Positions 51,245 through 58,525 of a stretch of DNA of 64,000 nucleotides are shown piece after piece. The position numbers and the translations under genes were made by a program. The stretch lies in NCBI RefSeq assembly GCF_003925875.1, contig NZ_AP019309.1:868001-932000 (forward strand), read 5' to 3'. The stretch comes from Intestinibaculum porci. GTDB taxonomy: Bacteria; Bacillota_I; Bacilli_A; Erysipelotrichales; Coprobacillaceae. The notes under the pieces are model-generated. The model saw nothing but the letters and a program-made list of their open reading frames with translations. It ran no database searches and was not told the origin of the DNA. Numbering within the stretch: the stretch's first letter is position 1; each line of letters begins with the position of its first letter.

Positions 51245-53569
51245 ATGCAGACACCAAGAATTCAGCATTTAAAAGCGCGGATGTTTGAAGAAAAACGTTA
51301 TGCCTCGATTGAACAGGCGCGCATTATTACCAAAGTCTATCAGGCTCATGAAGGTGACTCGATTCCCAAGAAAAGAGCCTTAGCCCTGAAAGCTTCCCTA
51401 GAAAAAATAGAAATTGGTTTTGATCGGGAAGAACTGATCGTCGGCAATCGCACCAAAGGTGTGCGCGCTGGCGTTGTCTTTCCGGAAAGCGGCAGTGCCT
51501 GGGTCAATCGGGAATTTGAAACGCTGCCTAGCCGCCTACAGGATCGTTTTGCCATTCGCGAAGAAGATATCCAGGAATTTCGCGAAAAGATTTATCCTTA
51601 CTGGCGTCATCGCTCTTTAGAAGATGCCATTTATGGCAGATATGGCGATGAGATCGCTTCTATCGCTAAAGTCGTTAAAATCAATCAGAAGGATCATGCC
51701 CAGGGCCATATCTGTCCGGATGTCGCATTGTGGCTTAGTAAGGGACCAGCAGGATTAAAAGAAGAGGCCCAAAAGCATCTTGCCACATGTGATGAAGCAC
51801 ATCGTGAATTTTATGAATGCATGATCATCACTTTAGAAGGAGCGATGACATTCATGCGTCGTTACCATGACATGATCATGGCAAGCAATCCTGATGAAAC
51901 CCTCAAGAAAGTAGCGAACAACTGCTTACACTTATCGCAACGGCCCGCTGAAAGCTTCCATGAAGCCTTACAGTCACTCTGGTTTCTCTTCGTGATTTTA
52001 CAGATGGAATCCAATGCCTCTTCCTTTTCACCAGGGCGTGCAGATCGTTATCTTTATCCTTATTACCAGCATGATCTTAATAAAGGCTTACTCACAAAAG
52101 AGCAGGCTTTGGAACTGATTGAATGTCTCTATCTGAAATTTAATCAGATTGTCTATATGCGTAACCAGAATTCGGCCAAATATTTTGCGGGTTTCCCAAT
52201 TGGCTTTAATATTGCCGTCGGCGGCGTTGATGAAAACGGTCAGGATACCTATAATGCTCTTTCTTTATTATTCTTAGATGCGCAGTATGACTTAGGCTTG
52301 CCGCAGCCTAACTTATCCGTTCGCCTCAATAAACATTCTTCCTCAACGCTCATGCAAAGAGCCATTGAAGTTGTGGCGAAAGGCAGCGGTATGCCGCAGT
52401 TCTTCAATGATGAAGCAGTCATGAAAACAATGGTGGAAGAATTAGGCGTGGATCCCCAGGATGCCTATGATTATGCTATTGCCGGCTGTGTCGAATTAAC
52501 GACCCAGGGCAATAACTTGGGCTGGAGCGATGCGGCGATGTTCAACTTTAATAAAGCCTTAGAATTAACCCTCAATCATGGAATCGATTTATTAACGGGC
52601 GAAAAAATGGGTCCTGATTATGGCGGCTTAGATACATATGCAAGCTATAAAGATTTAGAGCATGCTTTTGCGCAAATGATTGATTACTATATTATCCAAA
52701 TGATGAAAGCCGAAGAAGTCGTCGAAGCCGCCCATCAGAAATATTTACCGACCGCTTTTCTCAGCTGCGTGATCAATGACTGCATGGACAAAGGCATCGA
52801 TGTCACAGCCGGCGGTGCAAAATATAATTTAGCCGGCATCCAGATGATTCAGGTGGCTAACTTAGCAGATAGCTTAGCCGTTTTAAAGGATTTAGTCTAT
52901 GACAAAAAGAAGATTGCTCCTCAAGAGATGTTAACCGCATTACAGGCAAACTTTGAAGGCTACGAGATCATTCATACCATGGTTGAACATAAAGTGCCTA
53001 AATATGGCAATGATGTAGCCTGGGTGGATAACTTAGGGGAACAGTGGTGCCATTATTTTAGAGAAAAACTAAGAGCCTATCGTAATCCGCGTGGCGGTCT
53101 CTATCATACTGGGATGTATACAGTCTCTGCCCATGTCCCAATGGGAGAAAATGTCGGGGCATCCCCTGATGGCCGTAAAGCGCGTGAGCCATTAGCAGAT
53201 GGCGGGTTATCTGCGGTCTATGGCCGTGATTTAAAAGGGCCAACCGCTTTATTAAAATCCGTATCTCGGATGGACAACAATCTGACGACCAATGGCGGGT
53301 TACTTAACATGAAATTTTTACCATCATTTTTTGCAACCCAAGCAGGGCGTGACAATTTTGAACGATTCCTGCGCGTCTTTGTCGACTTAGAGATTCCCCA
53401 TATTCAGTTCAATGTCGTCAATCGCGAAGATCTGCTGGATGCGAAAATCCATCCTGAACGTCATCGTTCCTTAACGATTCGCGTTGCTGGCTACACCGCT
53501 TATTTCGTGGAATTAGCGGGTAAGCTGCAGGATGAAATCATTGCCCGCACAAGTTATGACCACATCTAA
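51245..53569 (+). CDS. Glycyl radical enzyme, GCVE (dehydratase/lyase) class
   Basis: 774 residues. The thiyl-radical Cys is C415 in AIAGCVEL with the acid/base Glu at 417, the pattern of glycyl radical dehydratases and lyases, not the Cys-Cys of pyruvate formate-lyase. The radical Gly is G749 in TIRVAGYTAYFVEL. It belongs near E. coli PflD/YbiW. With a fructose-6-phosphate aldolase and a DeoR regulator in the operon, a sugar-phosphate substrate is likely, for example a 1,5-anhydrohexitol-6-phosphate opened to 1-deoxyfructose-6-phosphate. Of two adjacent ATGs, the one at 51245 is 7 bases from GGAGG. It is anaerobic and oxygen-sensitive by nature. Confidence 0.9.
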   Translation: MQTPRIQHLKARMFEEKRYASIEQARIITKVYQAHEGDSIPKKRALALKASLEKIEIGFDREELIVGNRTKGVRAGVVFPESGSAWVNREFETLPSRLQDRFAIREEDIQEFREKIYPYWRHRSLEDAIYGRYGDEIASIAKVVKINQKDHAQGHICPDVALWLSKGPAGLKEEAQKHLATCDEAHREFYECMIITLEGAMTFMRRYHDMIMASNPDETLKKVANNCLHLSQRPAESFHEALQSLWFLFVILQMESNASSFSPGRADRYLYPYYQHDLNKGLLTKEQALELIECLYLKFNQIVYMRNQNSAKYFAGFPIGFNIAVGGVDENGQDTYNALSLLFLDAQYDLGLPQPNLSVRLNKHSSSTLMQRAIEVVAKGSGMPQFFNDEAVMKTMVEELGVDPQDAYDYAIAGCVELTTQGNNLGWSDAAMFNFNKALELTLNHGIDLLTGEKMGPDYGGLDTYASYKDLEHAFAQMIDYYIIQMMKAEEVVEAAHQKYLPTAFLSCVINDCMDKGIDVTAGGAKYNLAGIQMIQVANLADSLAVLKDLVYDKKKIAPQEMLTALQANFEGYEIIHTMVEHKVPKYGNDVAWVDNLGEQWCHYFREKLRAYRNPRGGLYHTGMYTVSAHVPMGENVGASPDGRKAREPLADGGLSAVYGRDLKGPTALLKSVSRMDNNLTTNGGLLNMKFLPSFFATQAGRDNFERFLRVFVDLEIPHIQFNVVNREDLLDAKIHPERHRSLTIRVAGYTAYFVELAGKLQDEIIARTSYDHI

Positions 53570-54437
53570 AGCTTTAGTCTTTGATATTAAGCGTTTCGCC
53601 ATCCACGATGGCGAAGGGCTGCGGACCACCATCTTTTTAAAAGGCTGCCCGCTGCGCTGTCGCTGGTGTCAAAATCCGGAAGGACTCGACGTGCAAAGAG
53701 CGCCGATGTACATGTCTTCCCGCTGTATTCACTGTCAGCTTTGCGCCCGTTTTATTCAGTATCAGGATCGGCCTCTTCTAGAAGAAGGGGAGGCGATGGA
53801 TCTGGCAATTGCTGATTGCCCAGCTGAAGCGCTCCGTTATGATAGCACCTATTATAGTGTTGAAGAACTGATTGAAAAAATCAAAGAGGATGCCCCTTTT
53901 TATAAGTATGGGGGCGGGGTGACGTTTTCTGGCGGGGAACCGTTATTGCAGTGGCGGGTTTTAGTCTCCTTGTTAAAAGAATGTCAGAAAGCGGGCATTC
54001 ATACCGCCATCGAAAGCAGTCTCTATAGCACGCATCTGCAGGATGTCATGCCACACTTAGACTTTATCTATTGTGATCTTAAGCTTTATGACGCGCAAAA
54101 ACATCTGCAAGCTACTGGCGTTGATCATGCGCTCATCTTAGAAAACATCAAAACGTTACTTCATTCCCCCATGCGTGAACGTATGATTGTGCGCACGCCA
54201 TTAATACCTGGCTATACCGCTACAGATGAGAATATTGCGGCGATCGCTCAGTTTCTCGTTAATGAATATCCTGATGTCACTTATGAACTTCTCAATTATA
54301 ACCCTTTAGCGAGCGCAAAATATGAATGGACATCTTTCACTTATGGCTTAGATCCAAAGACCAAAGCTTTGAATCAGGAAGAAATGGAACATTTTCGTCT
54401 TATTGCCCGTAAACAAGGCCTCAAAAATGTTTTATAA
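53556..54437 (+). CDS. Glycyl radical enzyme activase (radical SAM)
   Basis: 293 residues. The radical-SAM cluster motif is CPLRCRWC near 30-37, preceded by the activase hallmark FDIKRFAIHDGEGLRT. A ferredoxin-like insert follows with CIHCQLC near 55-61 and DCP near 86, enough for a single extra 4Fe-4S cluster, while most activases of dehydratase-type enzymes carry eight Cys for two. The SAM-binding GGGVTFSGGEPLLQ is intact. The gene overlaps the enzyme gene; an in-frame ATG at 53532 is also possible. It abstracts H from G749 of the partner. Confidence 0.92.
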   Translation: MTTSKALVFDIKRFAIHDGEGLRTTIFLKGCPLRCRWCQNPEGLDVQRAPMYMSSRCIHCQLCARFIQYQDRPLLEEGEAMDLAIADCPAEALRYDSTYYSVEELIEKIKEDAPFYKYGGGVTFSGGEPLLQWRVLVSLLKECQKAGIHTAIESSLYSTHLQDVMPHLDFIYCDLKLYDAQKHLQATGVDHALILENIKTLLHSPMRERMIVRTPLIPGYTATDENIAAIAQFLVNEYPDVTYELLNYNPLASAKYEWTSFTYGLDPKTKALNQEEMEHFRLIARKQGLKNVL

Positions 54438-54457
54438 TGAGGAGCGAGGTGAGAAAA

Positions 54458-54883
54458 ATGAAAATGCCGCCAAGAGAAAAAATTCCCGAAGCCTATAGCG
54501 CGATCATCGATGGTCGCGTAGAGATGCATGAAAATCATGCGTTAGTCACATCAAGTGATCACCAGAAAGTGTATTTAGTGCGCTGGCAGGGAAATACTTA
54601 TAATGCCAATGATAATGCGACTTACTGGCAGGGGTATCCTGGTTATCCAGTGATTGCCGTCCTCCTGATGCAGGGCAAACTGCCCTATAACGAAGATGTT
54701 GCAAGATACTTTCAGGGCGTCAACTGGCATCGTCTCAATAAGAAAAAGAAACGTGACTATGCCGCCGCGTTAGCGGACGTCTTATTAGACGTTGCGCATC
54801 CTGAGGGCATCTATGAAGAGATAGATAAGGTGTATACCCATTTATCATTATTAGATTTAACGCTAACCCGGAAAAAGTTATAA
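54458..54883 (+). CDS. Small protein at the end of the GRE operon, function unknown
   Basis: 141 residues, rich in Tyr, Trp and Asn, without signal peptide or membrane helix. It starts 20 bases after the activase stop, with GAGGTG 6 bases before ATG 54458 (an ATG at 54437 is in frame but has no site). The body reads YLVRWQGNTYNANDNATYW and GYPVIAVLLMQGKLPYNEDV. I do not recognise a family. Operon position suggests a link to the pathway, but it may be a neighbour by chance. Confidence 0.65.
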   Translation: MKMPPREKIPEAYSAIIDGRVEMHENHALVTSSDHQKVYLVRWQGNTYNANDNATYWQGYPGYPVIAVLLMQGKLPYNEDVARYFQGVNWHRLNKKKKRDYAAALADVLLDVAHPEGIYEEIDKVYTHLSLLDLTLTRKKL

Positions 54884-54889
54884 TCATTG

Positions 54890-54919
54890 AGAGCTTTCGT
54901 GTTTTAGAAAGCTCTTTTT
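54890..54919 (+). terminator. Terminator of the aldolase-GRE operon
   Basis: AGAGCTTTC/GAAAGCTCT stem followed by TTTTT. Confidence 0.9.
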
Positions 54920-54923
54920 GTAT

Positions 54924-54955
54924 AAAAAAGATCAGATCCTATAAATGATCTGATC
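54924..54955 (-). terminator. Terminator of glnS
   Basis: GATCAGATC/GATCTGATC stem; on the minus strand it is followed by a six-T run. Confidence 0.88.
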
Positions 54956-54965
54956 TCACAATATT

Positions 54966-56633
54966 TTATTTCTTTGGTAATTTGAAAGAACTCTTCATAG
55001 AGGCAATTCTATTGAAAATAGGTGTATCTTCAGTAGAGTCTTTTGGATCAATATTGAAGAAACCTTTGCGGACAAACTGGAAGGCATCACCCGGTTTGTA
55101 GTCTTTGATGTTTTCTTCAATATAGGCATTGTCAATGACCGTTAAGGAATTTGGATTAATATTGACACTGCCGTCTTCGTTATAAACACCTTTTTCTTCA
55201 TCTACTAACTGTTCATATAAACGCACAGTCACCTTCTTAGAATGATGGGCTGCCACCCAGTGGATCGTCCCTTTGACCTTGCGGGCATTAAAGCCACTGC
55301 CGCTCTTGGTTTCTGGATCATAAGTCCCATGAATAACGGTAACATTACCATTTTCATCGGTTTCATAACCTGTACAAGTAACGAAGTAAGCATTCATTAA
55401 ACGGACTTCATTACCGACAAAGAAACGATAGTACTTCTTTGGTGGGTTCACCATGAAGTCATCTCTTTCGATATAGAGTTCTTTTTCGAAAGGAATCTTA
55501 CGTGATCCTAAGGCTTCATTTTCCACGTTATTAGGTGCATCTAAGTATTCGACCTGTCCTTCAGGATAGTTATCAATGACTAATTTAATGGGATCTAAGA
55601 CTGCCATTAAACGCGGTGCTTTTGGTTTTAAGTCATCTCGAATGCAGTATTCCAGCATCGCATAATCAGCTGAAGACTGTGATTTTGTCACACTGGTCAT
55701 ATCCATGAACATCTTTAAAGATTCTGGTGTGAAACCACGACGACGTAGCGCCGCAATAGTGACTAAACGTGGATCATCCCAGCCATCCACGATGCGCTCT
55801 TCAACGAGTTTCTTAATATAACGTTTACCAGTTACAACGTTGGTCAGATAAAGTTTTGAGAACTCAATCTGTTTTGGTGGGTTAGGGAATTCAGTTTCCG
55901 TAACGACCCAGTTATATAATGGACGATGATCTTCAAATTCCAGTGTACAAATCGAATGTGTGACACCTTCAATTGCATCTTCAATCGGATGCGCAAAGTC
56001 GTACATTGGGTAAATACACCATTTGTCACCCGTATTATGATGAGTGACATGCGCGACACGATAGATGATTGGATCACGCATATTAATATTTGGTGAAGCC
56101 ATATCAATTTTTGCACGTAAAACTTTTTCCCCATCTTTGAACTCATCATTTTTCATCCGTTCAAATAAGTCTAAGTTTTCTTCGATGCTGCGATCACGAT
56201 ATGGTGAATTCTTACCAGGTTCCGTTAATGTGCCGCGGTATTCACGAATTTCATCAGCTGTTAAATCATCCACATAAGCTTTGCCTTTTTTGATTAACTT
56301 AACGGCTAATTCATACATCTGATCAAAATAGTTAGAAGCATACCGGACGCCGCCGACATATTTAGCACCTAACCATTCGACATCTTTAATGATGGATTCC
56401 ACATATTCTGTATTTTCTTTTTTTGCATTTGTATCATCAAAACGTAAGTGGAAGTCTCCGCCGTATTCTTTTGCCAGCCCGTAGTTCAACAGGATACTCT
56501 TGGCATGACCAATATGGAGATAGCCATTTGGTTCCGGCGGGAATCTTGTCACGACTTTCTTATAAGTACCATTGGCAAGGTCTTCGTCGATGATCTTTTC
56601 AATAAAATTTTTACTTTTAACTTCAGTATCCAT
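54966..56633 (-). CDS. glnS: Glutaminyl-tRNA synthetase
   Basis: 555 residues, the length of the bacterial enzyme. The class I motif HIGH is seen in [13 protein letters not shown] near 33-45 and the GlnRS-specific RFDDTN segment near 63. The KMSKS loop reads [11 protein letters not shown] in the place of E. coli VMSKRKLN. The C-terminal beta-barrel anticodon-binding domain follows. A direct GlnRS is not universal in Firmicutes, many of which charge tRNA-Gln through GatCAB. The gene is single, ended by a strong hairpin. Confidence 0.95.
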   Translation of the reverse strand: MDTEVKSKNFIEKIIDEDLANGTYKKVVTRFPPEPNGYLHIGHAKSILLNYGLAKEYGGDFHLRFDDTNAKKENTEYVESIIKDVEWLGAKYVGGVRYASNYFDQMYELAVKLIKKGKAYVDDLTADEIREYRGTLTEPGKNSPYRDRSIEENLDLFERMKNDEFKDGEKVLRAKIDMASPNINMRDPIIYRVAHVTHHNTGDKWCIYPMYDFAHPIEDAIEGVTHSICTLEFEDHRPLYNWVVTETEFPNPPKQIEFSKLYLTNVVTGKRYIKKLVEERIVDGWDDPRLVTIAALRRRGFTPESLKMFMDMTSVTKSQSSADYAMLEYCIRDDLKPKAPRLMAVLDPIKLVIDNYPEGQVEYLDAPNNVENEALGSRKIPFEKELYIERDDFMVNPPKKYYRFFVGNEVRLMNAYFVTCTGYETDENGNVTVIHGTYDPETKSGSGFNARKVKGTIHWVAAHHSKKVTVRLYEQLVDEEKGVYNEDGSVNINPNSLTVIDNAYIEENIKDYKPGDAFQFVRKGFFNIDPKDSTEDTPIFNRIASMKSSFKLPKK

Positions 56634-56734
56634 TTTATATTTCCCCCTATCAATAATATACGATTTATTTTACCAAATTCTCGACCCTACGTCTATAAAT
56701 ATTGGGTGAACTCAAGGCAAATGAGATTATTCAC

Positions 56735-56763
56735 TTGCGCTAGGCTATGAGTTATGATAAAAT
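56735..56763 (+). promoter_or_regulatory. Promoter of the fluoride exporter
   Basis: TTGCGC (56735-56740), a 17-base spacer and TAAAAT (56758-56763) with a TGn extension. It places the transcript start just before the riboswitch. Confidence 0.65.
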
Positions 56764-56770
56764 GCGAACA

Positions 56771-56829
56771 ACGGGAATGAAGTTTCCCTGGCGTATGCCG
56801 AACTGCTAGTGAGCTAATGACTTCTATTT
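56771..56829 (+). promoter_or_regulatory. Fluoride riboswitch (crcB motif) aptamer
   Basis: The parts of the fluoride aptamer occur in order: GGGAATGAAGTTTCCC (P1 with the AUGA core), CCGAACTGC after it, then GCTAATGACTTCTA, which matches the consensus GCUGAUGACUUCUA-like 3' strand. AAGT pairs with ACTT and GGG with CCC as in the known structure. The gene behind it is a CLC-type transporter, the second most common class under this riboswitch after crcB. Assignment is by eye from the consensus. Confidence 0.88.
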
Positions 56830-56853
56830 TAAGGGAGTCATTAGCATTTTTTT
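56813..56853 (+). terminator. Riboswitch-controlled terminator
   Basis: GCTAATGACT pairs perfectly with AGTCATTAGC, followed by a seven-T run. Its 5' arm is the 3' strand of the aptamer, so fluoride binding and termination exclude each other: the gene should be ON with fluoride. Confidence 0.88.
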
Positions 56854-56872
56854 CGTTTAAGGGGGAAATATG

Positions 56873-58093
56873 ATGAAAAAATTAGGAGCAGAATATCGCT
56901 CATTAATAATCCTTTCAGGAGTAGCGATCATTATGGGGATCTTAGTAGGGGCAATGGATGCTTTATTCGCATCTGTTTTATTACTTGTCTCCCATCTTCG
57001 TGATCAATACTTGTATTTTGTCTTACCAGGGTTACCGTTTATTGGCATGTTCATTGTCTGGTACTACACCAATTTTGGAAAAGAAAGCATTCAGGGGATG
57101 AGTCTGATTTTTGAAACCGGCCATGGAATGCGTGAAGCTTTGCCTCTGCGGATGATTCCGATGGTCATGGTGGGCACGTGGTTATCCCATCTCTTTGGTG
57201 CGAGTGTCGGCCGTGAAGGCGTCGCCGTGCAAATTGGCGGCACCTTATCTTATGAACTAGGGAAACGTTTGCCGTTAAAAGAAAACAAACGCATCTTTTT
57301 AATGATGGGAATGGCTGCCGGTTTTGGCGGCGTCTTTCGGACACCCTTTGCCGGCACTTTATTTGCCTTAGAAGTCTTAGCGCCAGGAACCATCGCTTAT
57401 GAAGCGCTATTGCCAAGTTTAGTAGCTGCTTTATGTGCTAGTGCTACGTCTGGTATATTAGGTTTAAAAGGTTTTACCTACGCTTTAAAAGGAAGTGTTT
57501 CTTTAGACCTCAATACCTTGATCACCTTAGTGATCGCGGGCATTCTCTTTGGCCTGATTGGCGCGCTTTTCGCTTATGGGGAAAAACAGGCCAAAGGTTT
57601 CTTTCAAAGGAAGATCGAAAATCCTTACAAGCGGATTGCTTTTTTAGGCGTCATTATTATGGCTTTTATGTATTTGACCAATGGCCGTTACAGCGGCCTG
57701 GGTTCGAATCTGATTACGATGAGTTTTGATGGCCATACCATCTATGTCTGGGATTTTATCGTTAAGTTAGCGTTAACGCTTTTATCGTTAGCGGCGGGCT
57801 ATCAGGGCGGGGAAGTGACACCATTATTTTCTATTGGGGCCACGGCTGGCTTTGTCTTATCACTCTTTTTACCCATGCCGGCTGTCTTATTATCAGCGTT
57901 AGGCTACGCGGCGGTCTTTGGCGGGGCGACCAATACGCTATTAGCGCCGATTCTCATTGGCGGGGAAGTCTTTGGTTTTAGCCATTTGCCTTATTTCCTG
58001 ATTGTCTGCGTCCTTGCTTTTGTCGTGAACCATAACTTATCCATTTATACCAAACAAAAAACACGATCAGTGCTTGACGAACCGTGTGCATAA
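56873..58093 (+). CDS. CLC-type fluoride/proton antiporter
   Basis: 406 residues with about ten to twelve membrane helices. CLC motifs are GASVGREGVAVQIGG near 104, GGVFRTPFAGTLFALE near 140 and YQGGEVTPLFSIGA near 307. The selectivity region lacks the GSGIP of chloride-type CLCs, and the riboswitch marks it as a CLC-F that expels fluoride from the cytoplasm. Of the two ATGs at 56870 and 56873 the second is 7 bases from GGGGG. Its last 27 bases overlap the convergent VanZ-like gene. Confidence 0.9.
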   Translation: MKKLGAEYRSLIILSGVAIIMGILVGAMDALFASVLLLVSHLRDQYLYFVLPGLPFIGMFIVWYYTNFGKESIQGMSLIFETGHGMREALPLRMIPMVMVGTWLSHLFGASVGREGVAVQIGGTLSYELGKRLPLKENKRIFLMMGMAAGFGGVFRTPFAGTLFALEVLAPGTIAYEALLPSLVAALCASATSGILGLKGFTYALKGSVSLDLNTLITLVIAGILFGLIGALFAYGEKQAKGFFQRKIENPYKRIAFLGVIIMAFMYLTNGRYSGLGSNLITMSFDGHTIYVWDFIVKLALTLLSLAAGYQGGEVTPLFSIGATAGFVLSLFLPMPAVLLSALGYAAVFGGATNTLLAPILIGGEVFGFSHLPYFLIVCVLAFVVNHNLSIYTKQKTRSVLDEPCA

Positions 58094-58525
58094 GACACCG
58101 ATGGCGGTGCCTAAGGTATTGGCAATTAAGTCATCCATTTGGCCATAGCCAAGGGAGAAAACAACCTGGGTGATTTCAATGCCTAAAGAAACAAGGAAGC
58201 CGATGAATATAATTTCACGGCTTTTTCTTTTGGTTAATAGAGCAAGAAAGAAACCTAAAGGTATGAATAAAGCCATATTCTCAAAGTAATAAATGAGGTT
58301 ATCGGGGAGGACAGATAATGTTGAAAATGGCATCAGATCAATCTGGATCGGCCGAGGCGTGCGCGAAAAGATGGTGATATAGCTTAAGACAAACAAGTAG
58401 AAGTAGAAAAGAAAGAAACGAATGGTTTTCTTCCTAGTGATAAAAGAGATGATTAAGGCAAAAAGCAGACCGAAGGGGACTGCTTTTTGTAAAATAGGTA
58501 ACGTTAACTGTAAGATGCGAATCAT
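58067..58525 (-). CDS. VanZ-like membrane protein
   Basis: 152 residues with four or five membrane helices. NMALFIPLGFFLALL near 83 and SLGIEITQVVFSLGYGQMDDLIANTLGTAIG near 113-143 are the two conserved parts of VanZ-family proteins, which include a teicoplanin resistance factor and many without known role. Its ATG overlaps the stop of the adenosine-deaminase-like gene (ATGA), so it is made together with that protein. The end overlaps the fluoride exporter gene by 27 bases, tail to tail. Confidence 0.85.
   Translation of the reverse strand: MIRILQLTLPILQKAVPFGLLFALIISFITRKKTIRFFLFYFYLFVLSYITIFSRTPRPIQIDLMPFSTLSVLPDNLIYYFENMALFIPLGFFLALLTKRKSREIIFIGFLVSLGIEITQVVFSLGYGQMDDLIANTLGTAIGVLCTRFVKH

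Noticed and set aside
51245-53569. Pyruvate formate-lyase
   Set aside because: The active site has a single Cys in GCVE, not the Cys-Cys pair of true pyruvate formate-lyase.
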